This document shows positions 43,166-55,600 of a stretch of 64,000 bases of DNA, one piece after another. Source of the DNA: Plumapathes pennacea. Taxonomy: Eukaryota > Cnidaria > Anthozoa > Antipatharia > Myriopathidae. Each line of letters begins with the position of its first letter. Within the stretch, counting starts at the first letter, position 1. The stretch spans positions 20,287,443-20,351,442 of the forward strand of contig OZ038464.1 of the NCBI GenBank assembly GCA_964036295.1, written 5' to 3'. Below the pieces are notes generated by a model. The model made no database searches, was not told the DNA's origin, and saw nothing but the letters and a program-made list of their open reading frames with translations. Position numbers and translations under genes: made by a program.

Positions 43166-45699
43166 ATGATCTTTCGAGGCATTTGTATTTTGGCGTCATG
43201 GCTATTGGTAGTGGCTTCCTCACAAAATAAGGGTATGATGTTTGACTGCCCAGCATTGAATAATAATACATCTTTTTATATTTCTATGCATGTTTGCTTA
43301 TGAGTAAAGTTATCGGTGATTTGTTTGCCCGTGCATTGCGCTCGCCAGGAGTGACATACACATTCAACTGAAGGCTCCGCTTCGAGAGATTTTGACAGTA
43401 ATAATGAGACTTCCGTTAAATGTGTCTCTGTTGGACGTATATAACTACAATAAATATCAAGAGACACATGACTAAAGCCATCCTTTCTTGTCAACAAACT
43501 TACACTGGTTTCTGTTTCTGTTTCTTGCTTTATAGTTTTAATCAAAGCTACGCATTTTGATTATAGGAATTCTAAGTACTTCTAAGTACTTCGACGATCC
43601 TTTTCACTGTCATTCCAGCCTGTCCGCAGTTCATAATGTTATGTGCGTTAACATATATATAAATCATATCTGTACTCATTGATGATTACTTTCTAATTCC
43701 AGATGAAGAATCCAGTCCTGCAACAGGAGTGCAACGACAATTTATAGGATCTCAAGCTTTTGGACAAAACCCCTTCTCACAGGCCGCTCCATTTTCCATG
43801 CCCTCGAATGGAATGAACCCAATTGGAGGAATAAATGGCCCCCAACCGAACGTAAACCAGATGCAACTTCTTGCTGCGATGCAAAAAGACCCCCGAATGA
43901 GGCAGCAAATGTCAGGATTACTGCAACAGATGGGAGGGGGTGGTGGGGGTATCGGTCAGCCATTCGGCGAGAACAATTTCCGTAACGAAGAGAGCACACT
44001 CATGCAGAACCCAATCACCGCCCCGGACGGACTCACAAAAGATGTTTTGAAAAGTCTGATGTTCGGCAATGTGGGTGAACTGTCCCCTCCTTATGGCAAT
44101 AGAATGGGATATCCATCAAATGACATGATTAATTCATTTTCCAATGGACCACCCAACCCACCAGATCCCAGGAAACTCGGAAGCTTAATCAATAGCTTTA
44201 CGAATCGTCAGCCGGGATCTGAAAGTTTTCCGACGTTCCCAAAATTTAATTTTGGTGGACAAGATCAGTCTCACGAAGAATCTGTGTTACATGCGAGGCA
44301 TCACCACAACCATGGACACTTAAAGAAACGAAAGTCCGATACTGTCACCAAACTTCTTCTTTCCCTGCTAGTTGACAAGTTGAAAGATATATACGAGATT
44401 GACAAGTTCAATACCTCTCACCTCGCACGAAAACAGAACCTTCAGAACCTTGAGACTACTGGAAAAATCGGCAATGACCTGCATTCTGTTAGTGACCATG
44501 GAAAGAATGAAACACACGAGGCAGCCGATCAAAGAGATCAGCAAAGGAAAGGCGCATTCCAAACAAATTTGACTTTCCCCTTAACGGTTTCGGACCCGAA
44601 GTCAACTGGTGTTCAGTTAATCGATTCTGCGAAGAAAGGAGTGAAGAACGACAAAAGTAATTTTGAAGTGGACAGCGCTTCCATTGATAAAATCATAAAA
44701 GGAATCGAGGCCAACCAAACAATGAAACTGAGCCCAATTCTCTCGAAACCTGTGGTCAAAACTGGAGTAAACAGAGACCTTAAAGAGATCAACAATATCG
44801 ACGCTGGAAGTTCAACTTCAGACGTAGAAACCGCAGAGAAAAGCACCAAGGTTTTGGGTAGTGAGGATTTTATAAAGAACCCTGATACCGGCAGCTTTGC
44901 TGAGTTCCATACGATCAAAATGCCACTCGAGTCAGAAAATCAAAATGACAGCGAGTCAGCTCTGGATGATAAACTCGTAAAAGTAGAGGATGCTAAGACT
45001 TTGGCGCCTTTGGATGAAAATGGAGTCGAAAACATCACAAGTTTGCCAAGCTTTTCAGTTTCATCATTCCTTAACAAAGATAAGTTGCAAAGTGTCCAAG
45101 CTACAGACAGAGTTTTGACGCCAGACATGCAGTCATCTCAAGGCATCTCCTCCTCGACTGAACTCGACTCGGCACCAAACGATCTTTCCAGCAAATTCGG
45201 AGACACCTCGGAATCAAGAAAACAGGGGACTGAGAACTACCTGGAGGCGTCGAGGGTTCTTGGGTCAGTTTATAACAAGGTGCAGGATCCTCTGGCTAAG
45301 AAGAGTGTAGAAACGGCTATCAAAGCCATGCTCAAGTTGATCGGATCTGATTCTTCGTATTCCAAGAAGGGAAACGTGCCATCTCCTGAAAGTGGCAAAA
45401 GTGCAACAAATTATGAACAGGGGCAGATTGGCCTAGACAGGTCTTTCAATGCATTTGTTGCGAGACAAGACGGTGGCGTTAAGAAAGCAAGGAAGGTGAA
45501 AGCAGCGACCTTTCCTTTCAAAACATTCAATATCCGCAAAGCAGAACAAAGGTCGCGAAAAAAGATGAATACTCGATCAAAGTTTAAAGAATCCCAAACA
45601 AAGCAGCTAAATCACTTAAGAAAAGGAAGAATATGCAAATGCAAGAAAGAACTGGCAAGAATATTAAAACGCAAAAGAAAGTCCACAAGCAGATCGTAA
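43166..45699 (+). CDS. Gene E: secreted disordered protein with basic tail
   Basis: Exon 1 (43166-43232) encodes the signal peptide MIFRGICILASWLLVVASSQ; a 470-bp phase-1 intron leads to exon 2 (43703-45699); 687 residues. The mature N-terminus is rich in Gln, Met, Pro and Gly (NQMQLLAAMQKDPRMRQQM, then a run of six Gly). A His-rich basic patch (ARHHHNHGHLKKRK, about 219-232) precedes a leucine helix (TKLLLSLLVDKLKDIYEIDK). A long Ser/Asp/Lys-rich linker follows. The last about 90 residues are strongly basic (VKKARKVKAATFPFKTF, CKCKKELARILKRKRKSTSR), with the only two Cys of the mature protein as CKC. No known domain was recognised. Tandem basic sites (LKKRK, KRKR) could be cleaved by furin-type proteases, so the mature product may be fragments. 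AATAAA follows at 45778-45783. Confidence 0.87.
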
Positions 45700-45777
45700 A
45701 CCTTTACGTTCAATGATACAAATTCTCCTCATACATGAAGAGACAGCATAGGTGACACAAGTGAGGATTCAAAAAAT

Positions 45778-45783
45778 AATAAA
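45778..45783 (+). terminator. Candidate poly(A) signal of gene E
   Basis: AATAAA lies 79 bp after the gene E stop, within aaaataataaagtcg. It is the first canonical signal downstream and gives a short 3' UTR. Confidence 0.55.
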
Positions 45784-45952
45784 GTCGAACTCGAAATATT
45801 GTTAAAGTTTCGAGTTTACTCAGACTATAATCTTTAATACCTCGGCAATTTCATTTGTAACACTCGATCAACTATCTGAGGACAATTAGCACCTTTCGCA
45901 CTGTATACTAAACCGTTTTGTTCATTAAATATTTAAAACATAAATTGTACTG

Positions 45953-46078
45953 GTGTGTGTGGCGGGAGTTATCAGGAATGTACAAAATTGTGTTCAGTGT
46001 TCGCTTGTGCCCGTATCTGTGTGTATGTGCATGTGTGTGTGTTTCCTCTTGTGTCTTGTGATGTGTCCCAGCCTGTGT
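45953..46078. repeat. GT-rich low-complexity tract
   Basis: Imperfect tgtg runs (tgtgtgtggc, gtgtgtatgtgcatgtgtgtgtgt) followed by degenerate tgtgtct and tgatgtgtcc words. It is intergenic, 3' of gene E, and probably a decayed (TG)n microsatellite. Confidence 0.7.
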
Positions 46079-46664
46079 CTATGGATTAACATACGGGCCA
46101 AGCTCAGGTGTTGACAATGATGTGCGGCAATCTCTTAAAAATTCTCAGCCACCGCGCTCTGATTGATTTGTGATTCGCCCGTAGGGATCCCGGTGGGTGT
46201 TTGTTTGCAAGATGACAATCGCACCGAGCCCTCCCCCATTGAGTGCGTTTTCCTCACACAGGCGCGGTGGCTGAGCGCACTCCAACAAAATGGCGGTTTG
46301 TAATGGAAACTAACGAGCCCGCCGTTTGGCCGATTCTTGGAATCCAATTAATATCGTTGGGTTGACTGATGTGCTCGTCGAACTGTTTATGAAGATCCGA
46401 CCTTCTGAATGAATCGAGCTTTGAGCGAGACCTTCGATGCCGCAGAGGTAAACCAGTCAAGTAAGAGACACCGGTATGTTCAATCTCTATCTTATTTGTT
46501 AAAACCCTTGTTTTGCGGTCGAGTTTTAGTTTAAAAAAACTAATCAGCAGTGCGAGGAAACGTCGCATCGTGCATCGCCTCTTGCAAAACCAAAGCTATC
46601 ACACGATTACTTTCGGCAGCCCATAAAACGATCACTTGTATGCAATCCTATTCTCTCAAGGCAG

Positions 46665-46736
46665 TCCCACATGGTCTAGCGGTTAGGATTCCTGGTTTTC
46701 ACCCAGGCGGCCCGGGTTCGACTCCCGGTGTGGGAA
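46665..46736 (+). tRNA. tRNA-Glu (anticodon TTC)
   Basis: A complete 72-nt cloverleaf: acceptor TCCCACA with TGTGGGA, D-arm TGGTCTAGCGGTTAGGA, anticodon arm CCTGG-TTTTCAC-CCAGG (anticodon TTC), T-arm CCCGG-GTTCGACT-CCCGG. The A-box and B-box (GGTTCGACTCC) are intact, and a T run (cttttttt) follows at 46752-46759 as a polymerase III terminator. Confidence 0.95.
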
Positions 46737-47526
46737 CTCGCTCAAATCTCGTCTTTTTTTATTAAGGATTATCCGGCCTTTTGTTTGTTATGAAGAAAAT
46801 TTGAGCTTTGAGCTAGAACCGCTCGAAACCATGGAGGAAAACCTGGCTCAAATGGCCCAAAATCCCGCCCAGAGGTTAGTATCTTCGAACTCAATTTTAT
46901 TTGTTAAAAACCCTTGTTTTGTGATCTAGCGAAATTCTCCATACTTCCGTTATTTGCTCTGAAACCTCACTAGTTATACGCAACCACACATATCTGCATA
47001 ATGATTATCAACACCTAAGCTTGGACCGCGTGTGATGTATATGGATAAGTCTCACTCGGGCTGTGCCTTTAAGGCATAATATGTTATGTATCAGTCTATT
47101 CATTCCAGCTTCAATTAGTGTTCGTCGTGTACAAGTACACGTCCAGGTTTATACTCGTATCAGAGAGCGGTTTTCGTATGACAGTCTTGTAAAACCAAAT
47201 TCAAAGTAATTACATCGAAAATCAGAGAGGCTGTAGCTTAAACACTTTTAGTCAATCAAAATGTAAAGTATGTAGTTATGTTTTACTTTGAAGAAGAAAC
47301 CAATCAGCAGTGCGAGGAAACGCCGTCACCAACACTTGCTTGCTTACGCGAGAAAATCCGCAATCGAGTTTTGCATGCACTTTATTCCTGTTGCGGCGAG
47401 AATGCTGCCAAACTTGTCTAGACAAATCTAGCAAATGCAAAACCAAAGCAATCACACGACTACTTTCGAGGGTCATCGGAAAACCGCTTTACATGTCCAA
47501 TAATCAGTCCACTTCTCTCAAGACAG

Positions 47527-47598
47527 TCCCATATGGTCTAGCGGTTAGGATTCCTGGTTTTCACCCATGCGGCCCGGGTTCGACTCCCGGTGTGGGAA
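47527..47598 (+). tRNA. Second tRNA-Glu (TTC) copy, slightly degenerate
   Basis: It differs from the copy at 46665 at two positions. Acceptor position 6 is now T (TCCCATA), giving a G-U pair, and the anticodon stem 3' strand is CCATG instead of CCAGG, giving one C-T mismatch. The anticodon TTC, A-box and B-box are retained and a T run follows (attttttttt at 47612-47621). It could be functional or an early pseudogene. Confidence 0.8.
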
Positions 47599-47763
47599 CT
47601 TGCTTGATCTCCATATTTTTTTTAAAATGCTCTTTTCCGTGTCATCATGGCGAAACATGGTTTCATGGTCCATAGCTGCCGGACAACAAAGTTAGACTAA
47701 ATGACGTTTGATACTTCTACTTAGTAACTTCAGATACTCCATGGCAAATGGTTTGAACCCAGG

Positions 47764-47882
47764 AGTGTGAACAGAGTCACTTGACTCTGAAGATGACTTC
47801 CGCTCAGGTAGTCGAAACGTCAGTCACCAACAAGTCTTTCTGGAGACTACTCTAACCCGGACGCGGATCACAACCAACCTAC
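47764..47882 (+). repeat. Dispersed retroposon-like repeat
   Basis: The sequence contains 'gactctgaagatgacttccg', ctcaggtagtcgaaacgtcagtc and 'ctaacccggacgcggatcac'. The tcgaaacgtcag core is shared with the fragments at 18060 and 4505. I recall these phrases as widespread in coral and anemone genomes. No coding potential. Confidence 0.5.
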
Positions 47883-48907
47883 TGTTCAGATACTCCAACC
47901 GTTTAGTTCTCTACTTTTTAATTTCAAACAGTGCCACTTGTAATAACTGATGCAGTTGAGTAACGACGCCAGTCAATAGTTCTTATACGTGACTAATGCT
48001 GTGATACCACTACCTCTGCTACGATCAGCGATAAATGGAAGATGTACCCCAGAAGATATTCTACTTGGTAAACGCCGTTGTTTAAAGATACTAACTGAAC
48101 GCACCAAGTGTTTGGTTAAGTACGAATCGAACAAGACAAAACAAGCAATGCATATCTAATGAGCAGGTGCCTTACATCATCGCGTCAGGAAACCTTTCGC
48201 TTAAACTCATCGGGTCTTTTCGTTTCGAACTAAAATGGAGAAATCTGCATATAGGACAAGTGAATAGACATCAGATGTTCCTGGACTGCGAGCATGCAGT
48301 AAATCTGTACCCGGCCTACCGAGACCAGAGGTATGTAGGATCTGTTTATGTCAGTTGGATTTTGTTTATCACGAGAACAGAAAACAAGAGACCATCATAT
48401 AACGACAAAATTTGAGGAAGCAAAATCCTTTAGTGAATCATGACACTCCCGACTTACCTCTATAATACTATACTAATTGTCATGATTGTGTCATTCTACA
48501 AAGTCTTAATTGTTGGTTTTCTTAGAGTTTTGAAGAGAGGTTTATGTCACTTATTGTTATAATTAAGATTTAATTGTCTATCCCTTATACTCTACTCTGC
48601 TCTTATTTTTTTTTCTACCTTTCTTTTACCCGCACAGTTTTAGAGAGAATGTAACAGTGATTCTCTGCCGCACTTCTTGTAAAGTGATACCTACATTGTT
48701 TCCTTGCCCATCTTGAGGACTCTCCAGTTAATTGATCCCTTTCAGAGGAGGTGTGGAAATACAGGTACGCCATGAGATAGATTCAGTCTATACTTGAACA
48801 AAAGGTGCTATTACGTTTTACTCCCTAACGCAGTATGAGTTTATACTGTACTTCGAATATATCAAAGAATCTAATACTACTTTTTTTCTCTTATAGTCAC
48901 CTTTGGA
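47883..48907. other. Intergenic region upstream of gene F
   Basis: It is AT-rich with no gene recognised. 'tttttttctcttatag' at 48882-48897 is a good acceptor 10 bp before the gene F ATG, so this stretch probably holds the gene F promoter, a non-coding first exon and a 5' UTR intron. Confidence 0.4.
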
Positions 48908-51139
48908 ATGAAGCTGCTAACAGCTTTTGTCCTTTTGATCATTTTATTAATAAGCAACGCGTCCGCAGGTAAGTCACGGCAAAGTTCGCAGACAACGAAT
49001 TGTCCGACTAAAGAATTGTCACAATAGTGAATCACTTTCGTGTTCCATTGATTTCATGATCATACAGCCGGCTTCATCGTATTTACTGCCCACGATAAAA
49101 TAAGTTAAAGGTTGTAAGAATGTACACACAGCGCACACTTTCTTTTTCTGACGCTTTGAATTGTTTGGAAAAGAAGCAGGAATATAGCAGTATACGAGAC
49201 ATTTTCAAGGGACTGTAAAATCATACATTTTGAATATAACCTTCGTCACTGTACATATGGGAGGAGACAGCATTACTATTATCGCCAGTCTCATCAGTAT
49301 GCGTGGCTTATAGCTGCAGTAATACAAAACAGCAACGATAGCAGTCAGTAGACCAGTAATACGTAGTTTCATTAATGTATATTGTATTGTCTTGATTCAG
49401 GTCGGAAGGAAATATACGGAAAACAACCTCTTTCATTTGGCAAGCTATCAGCAGATGCAAAACATGACGACACGGTCCATAGTACTTCAAAACACGGAAA
49501 CCATAGTATCCGTTTATCGATAATAGAAGATCTCACTAAACTGAAGGAAGAAGAGGACATGCAAGCCTCAGAGGAGAGGAGCGAACAGAAGGAAGGTTCT
49601 GTAGATGTTGGGAGTGGATCAGGAGACAAACCGACCTCAGAGCGAAACAACAAGGCCTTGTCACCCAAGCACAACAGAACGAATACAAGCAAAGAGGACG
49701 TTAAGATTTTACTTTGTAAATTCATGAAGCTTATGGCTGAAGCGAAAGGAAGTTGTAAAAAAAACCACCAAGTCAAGAAGGCAATGATTTGGCCAAAGAA
49801 GATGCTTCCAATGCTGGAAAAGATGTTGGGAAACAAAGATGGCGGGAGTAATTCCGAGAGCTCACATGTGCCATTCGCAGATGACGGTGGCGAAGATGAT
49901 AGGCCAACGTCACGACTGGACGGAAATGGATTTAATGATAACTGGGACAGCGCTGGTGGAAACACGGACCTTGTGGGATTACATCATAAACGTCGCAAAC
50001 GAAAAATGCGCCGTCTCCTGAAGATGTTGAAAACAATGCTGAATGGTCGTGGAGTTGGAGGGAATTGGGACGATGACTCAACGAGTGATTATGGCGTACT
50101 CAGAAAGGGGACTTCTAACTATTTGTTACTGAAACAGCTCTTAAACCAGATGCTCGGGGGAACGGACAGAAAAGGCGTCCTTCGTGAAATGTTGGAAGAG
50201 TTCGTCAACGCTAACGGAGTTGAACGGAACGGTGAGGAGGCTCACGAAGCGTTAGACGAGTTGATGGGAAGAAAAAGCCTCTTCCAGTTGAACGACATGT
50301 TCCAAAACCCAGAGCAGAATATGGGCATGATGTCTCCCATTGCGCAGTCAGAATCAATGGCCTCTATGTCTCAAGGCGGCGCCCAATCGCAGGCTGGTAC
50401 TGATGGAATGATTCACGCCCAAATGCTGTCCAACGGTGCAATAGCTCCGATGCCAAATCCCGCAGCTTTGCAGCAAACGTCTCCTCTCCGTCAATCGATG
50501 AATACTCGATTACCAGGACAAGCACAAGGTCGGGGCCTATTGATAAACCCAGCTCTCCCTGAAATGCTTCCGCGTCCTGTGTTGGCGGCGAATCCGCGAA
50601 TGTACATGGGGTTAAATCAGAGAGTAGCAAACCAAAACGTGTTCCAGCAGCGACAGCTAGCCAACGAACAGCTACGTCAAATTAAAGCCGCGGAAGAGCG
50701 AGGAATTGAGGAGAATATGAGTGACGACGTAGTGAATGATACTCCACAACGCGACAGTTATAGTTTTCAGCCGCAATCGACGAGAGCAGGGTTTTCAGAT
50801 ACTGGAGTCATGGACGAGCGTGCTCTGGGTCTAAGACCCTCTTTCCGATCAGTAGAACAAGCATCGATCATTTCCAGCGTGACTCGGCCTGAAATAGAGG
50901 ATAGTCTCCAACAGCAGCCGACCGTTCGGAGCACAAGTAACCGCTTGGAGGCGTCGCAGTTCTATGCCAATCATAATGGCTTGACTGCGGCGCTTGAGAA
51001 CGACTCTCTGCTTCGACGCATTGGTGCCTTCAGGAGGGGGAAGGTTCTGAAAGGACAGAACTCAAGAAAGGGACTTACAAAAGCGTCTCCCAAATCTCAA
51101 ACCGTCAAGGGCTTGTCTAAGTTAAAAACTTTCAAGTAA
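48908..51139 (+). CDS. Gene F: secreted Met/Gln-rich protein with basic helical core
   Basis: Exon 1 (48908-48968) encodes the signal peptide MKLLTAFVLLIILLISNASA; a 432-bp phase-1 intron leads to exon 2 (49401-51139); 599 residues. Residues about 22-110 are charged and Ser-rich. A Cys-containing helix (VKILLCKFMKLMAEAKGSC) follows. At 214-226 LHHKRRKRKMRRL forms a His/basic patch with a furin-type RRKR, running directly into leucine-methionine helices (LLKMLKTMLNG, LLLKQLLNQMLGG, VLREMLEEFVNA). Residues about 300-430 are rich in Met, Gln, Asn and Pro (NMGMMSPIAQSESMASMSQG, NPRMYMGLNQRVANQN); GMMSP recurs in gene A, and NPRxM/DPRMR in A and E. The C-terminus is basic (RRGKVLKGQNSRKGLTK). No known domain. 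It may be a structural or adhesive secreted protein, or a precursor. Confidence 0.87.
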
Positions 51140-52607
51140 AGCTAAAGACAAAAAAACCACTGTTTTTTCCACTCAAATGAAAGTTATGCAGATAATTTGT
51201 AGGAGCATTTCTTAGAGTGGATAGCATTGTCTGAGAACTAATGAGAGATTTGGAGTGTAGAGAAAAGGCGATGGCCAAATTCCGGCACATACTCTTGTGA
51301 TCTTTTATTGCATAGTGCCTCTCCACGCTAGCGTGTTAAAATGTATTGCAAAGTATATTTTCAATCAGTGAAATTGACTTGAAAATTGTTAAGCTCGCCT
51401 TTGCAAAAGATGACCCAGCATGAAATAGCTGTTTTTAGCTGCATGTGATTTCCAATATCAATGGCCAGTGGACAAAAACTGTCCTGAGGCGCCTATCAAT
51501 GGTAGAATACAAGAATTTGAAACCAAAATTGAGTCATGTGATCAGGAGTGACCAACACGGCCAGCGAAATGTTAAAACTTTAGAATTAAACTTGTGGCTC
51601 TTAAGGTGAACCTCGAGTCAGCTGTTGTAATCTATCTTTAGTTTATAGCAATGACAAAAGCACTGCAGCCAATAACGCGACTCGGTCCGATGGGTGCAGA
51701 TCCGGTCAGAGTAGCTTACGTCCAAAATCCCGTCTTTATATTGTTTCATTATGATGTGAGAATTTCTTTCAATCAATCTTTGACTTCATCTCTGAATACC
51801 TTCAGGCACACGTTCTGAAAGCTGGTAAAATGCAAATGTTAAATAAAAACACATTCTTAGAGCTTCTCTTGGTGATTCTATGCTAGTGATTAGGAGCAAT
51901 TGGGTTGGTTTCTGGCTTGACTGAAACTCAGTGTAATTTATCGCACATGACTCTCTACCCTTCCCCCACGTGTTGGACGCGACATCTAGTACTCTACCAA
52001 CAATTCTTTGCGAGACCTTATTTCACGAGGGTGACGCTAAGAATTATCAACCTGCGGCTCTCAGTGACAAACCTGTAGTTAGTCAAGTGTTCCCAGTTTG
52101 GTTATAAGGGTCACTGAAGCCGCCCAAACCATACGACATAGCGTCAGTAATCTAGCCAGTGGAATCAAGGCTTGGTTTATAGAAGTCATGTCTGAATGAA
52201 ATAAATATTCATTAATCGGTCAAGCACTACATGTTGAGATCATAAAAGGAAAATTTAATTTTGTCTCCTTTGGCGAAAGAGCTGAATACCAAGAAAAGGT
52301 GCTTAGGGCTCCGTGAATTTGTTGATGACAAGGCAATCATTATAGGTAAGTTAAGTCCTCATCGTCATTCTAACTGACTTTTTCTTTCTTAATTATGATA
52401 ATTAAAGGACGAACTAGCTACATGACTAATTAGCCACCTGTTTCTGAAAACAATGAAACACAAGTAGTCAAATTGTTGTAGATCGCCGGTCTTCAAACGA
52501 AAAAATGGAGAAAGTGAAACATGGAACGTTTAAATCATTTCCTTTTGGTTTCTGAGAACTTCGTTGAAGTCAGTGCTTTATGCTCTCTTGTGAACAACTA
52601 GGTAAAA
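51140..52607. other. Intergenic region between genes F and G
   Basis: It holds the 3' UTR of F, with AATAAA candidates near 51842, and the 5' flank of G. No convincing exon or repeat was recognised in the rest. Confidence 0.4.
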
Positions 52608-52615
52608 TATATAAA
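52608..52615 (+). promoter_or_regulatory. Candidate TATA box of gene G
   Basis: TATATAAA lies 74-81 bp upstream of the gene G ATG at 52689, a spacing that would give a 5' UTR of about 40-50 nt. A competing reading is that 'ttatattgtag' just before the ATG is a 5' UTR splice acceptor. Confidence 0.3.
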
Positions 52616-52688
52616 TCAAGATTAATCTACAGTTAGTGTTAGTGTTTTTCTGTTGCTTAATAAATTGTTTTTGTGTTTATATTGTAGG

Positions 52689-55600
52689 ATGAACGCCGCA
52701 GTTTATTTCGGAGTGAAACTACTGAGCACTGTTTCAATCCTTTTAGTGGACATCCAAGGTAAGGGATCTTGCGACACACTCACTCAGACACGAAAATAGA
52801 ACCAGAATAAACCACCTCGATTGTCATCCCTGCTTCTTCCAGTGATCTAAAACTACGCAAACTGTATGTTTAGGTATACAGTAATGATATATTACACACA
52901 ATTTGACAGTAACAAGACGTTGGTTTCGGTCTTACAAGTTAAACATTGGACACAAGTTATCATTATTTTGTTCCAGACTAGCCGCTGGGGATTAGGATTT
53001 TAGCCTTGCATCAACAAGAAGGAACATATTTCTTTTGTTGTGATGTAATCTTTTAGCTGAGTCGCATTCTGTAATACTAGTGGTAATGTTGTGGATAGGT
53101 TCGCACCTGCACGTTTTGTAAATAACATCCTGTCCAATAAGATATTAAACAAGTGAGTTAAAACTACGAACACTTTGACCATACCCACACAGAAATGTTA
53201 CTATTGCTGGTTAAATTTATTTGACTAAACAAGATACTGGCAATACACAAATTGAAATAATCAAGCAAGATATATCGTTTTGGTAGCGTTAAAGCACTCG
53301 TATAGTTGCGGTTCTAATCAGCAATGCTATTACTGGGTTATAATAATGCTTCAACCTGTTAAACATTGTAATGATATCTGTCTCAGGTCTTGAGGGAAGA
53401 CTTCATGGCTTGGAGAGGCAAGGTGACGTCGTTTTGGGGTCTAAAGGCTTTGCTGGTACTTTGCAGTTCCCTGTGAAACGATCTTCAAAGCATCGCGTAG
53501 TTCATAATTTTGAGTGGAAAAGAGGCGAACTCAAGCGAAGAACACTCAGACCAACGAACGAAGTCCTCTTGGTGAACGCGTCAGAGGAGCCGAGAACACG
53601 TGACGCGAGCGGCGAGTCTCACGGACCGCGGATGGTGGATGTTGCTTCGCATTTGTTGACTGACTACGGCATTATGGGTGTTTCAGGGGAAGAAGATAGT
53701 GCCAAGTGGGCTGCTGACCAGATGCAAAATTCCACCGAAGGCTCAAAGGAACTAAATGGAAATTCAGTTGACACTGCTGAATCGAAACTGCTAAAAAACG
53801 ACACCGTGCCTCAATACCAATCAAGCACTTTGCAAGCGAGTAATTTTACTTCAGCTATCCAGGGCAATACTTCTGAAAATGGCCACATGACAAATCTTCT
53901 CAAGAATTTAACATTGAATATTCAAAGAGGGTTGAATAAATCACTGGACCGGCAGGCAAATCAAAGTCTAATTCGAAACCAGACCAAGCTAGCTGCAGAG
54001 CCAAAGTCCAATCATAGTGATGGTGAAAGTAATGGGAACGGTTCTCTTGTTGTAAACTTCGAATCTCTGAGACCAAACCAAACTTTCCAGCTTGCATTTC
54101 CTACCAATTCAAGTGCTGCCAGTTTTAGCAACAGAAATTTAACGTTTTCAGCAAATAAGGGAGTAGAAGATATCAGCCAAGAGACGTCGGGTTTGCTGGG
54201 GGATACTGAGCCAGAAAATGACATCAATTCGCTGGACAGAACTAACGGCAGTACTAACGTGATTGTTACAACTGTGGAGGATATAAGTTCTAATAATACT
54301 GGAAGCAAACCAAACAACGATAGGATTCCGAGCGAGGCGTTAAATTTGCAAGGACAAAGCCGTGAACTTCAGAACTCTACAGGCACTGAGAAAGCTAAGC
54401 TTGAAGTTTATGACGACGAAAGTCTGGCGAAGGCTTTGACGGACACTTCTGTATCGTCCATAATTTTCTCAAACAAAAGCCTGAGTCCTGATAATTATAT
54501 TCTTGCAGGTGAAGGTCAAAAGAAGAGCACACTACAAGGGGAGCAGAGAAAAATGAGAAAACGTCCGAAAGATGAACACGAACGCAATGCAGTGAGAAAA
54601 TATTTTAAAGCTAAAATATTTTCTACGAATGAACGCCAAAAACTCACTCTTGATTCCCTAAGTCACATGTTGAGCAAAAAGAACAGCGTGGTACAACCTC
54701 CAGATACTATGATAAGGCCTGTACAACCTCCTGATACCACGGTAACCCATATACAGCCTCCTGAACTAACTCAAGTGTCAAAGAATGTTTCCATATCCAA
54801 TACAGAACACATATTTACGAATGGCGAACAAAACTTGAAAGAAAATGACAGCTCTCACCAGATGAAGGCTCAATCTAATAACACAGCCCAAGTACTTTCC
54901 ACAAGTAGTCCTAGCAGTTATGGAGCTGACGATAAGCAGGGAAACGCCCTTTCTGCAGCGCCAACACACAAATTCCAGAATTATCAAGCACCATCAGATG
55001 CTGCTGTTTTGCATTCCACATCAAATGACGTGAAAAAGAATGAAAATCGAATTGTACCGTCAGCAGATCCTTATCAGGGTTCACGCAAATACAATCACGA
55101 GTTTCTCAACAATGTTGTTTCTGGTAATAAGCATGAAAACGTTACGACCAGTGTACTGATTCAAGATGACTCCGGGAGAACTGTTTATCAAGGTGCAGTC
55201 GACATTTTTAAAGCGAGAAATGATGTTTCAAACATCAACAGCGAAGAAAATCAAGCCGTTCCTAGTATCGCATTTATACCCAATGAAAAATATCAAAATA
55301 GTCATGAGACCTCATTTCCAGAGGTTGAAGTTGCCGGACAGAATGAAATGACAAGTAGAATGCCGCCCGATGCCAAATTTCACAAGGAAGTATCCAATCC
55401 ATATGAAAGTATACCAAGCAATACTATTTCCAACCCTTTCGCAAAAACACAAGGACACGATTCAACTTTACAACAAGACGTCAATTACAAACTCACGAGG
55501 AACTCTTCATCGCATGGGATGCCGCAACAGTTAGTGGATAACGAATCACAAGAACTGAACACAGAACCCAGCGCCGGCAAAACGTCTGATCACAGACCAC

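Larger units (their letters stand above)
46410..47600. repeat. Local duplication carrying two tRNA-Glu sequences
   Basis: The unit around 46536-46740 (cagcagtgcgaggaaacgtcg, then aaaaccaaagctatcacacg, then the tRNA) recurs at 47296-47600 with scattered changes. A separate upstream piece is also duplicated: ttgttaaaacccttgttttg at 46496 and ttgttaaaaacccttgtttt at 46900, preceded by gagctttgagc(g/t)aga at 46417 and 46802. The block thus grew by at least two duplication steps. The second unit is more diverged. Confidence 0.75.

Noticed and set aside
46254-46568. 104-codon minus-strand frame containing TGVSYLTGLP, resembling SGISYLTGEP in gene B
   Set aside because: The frame overlaps the duplicated tRNA-flanking unit, has no signal peptide or splice partner, and the match is about ten residues only; probably chance, though worth a profile search.
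49372-49965. 197-codon minus-strand frame with a hydrophobic segment opposite gene F
   Set aside because: It is antisense to the 5' part of the gene F exon; the frame results from codon bias in F and has no independent start or splice support.
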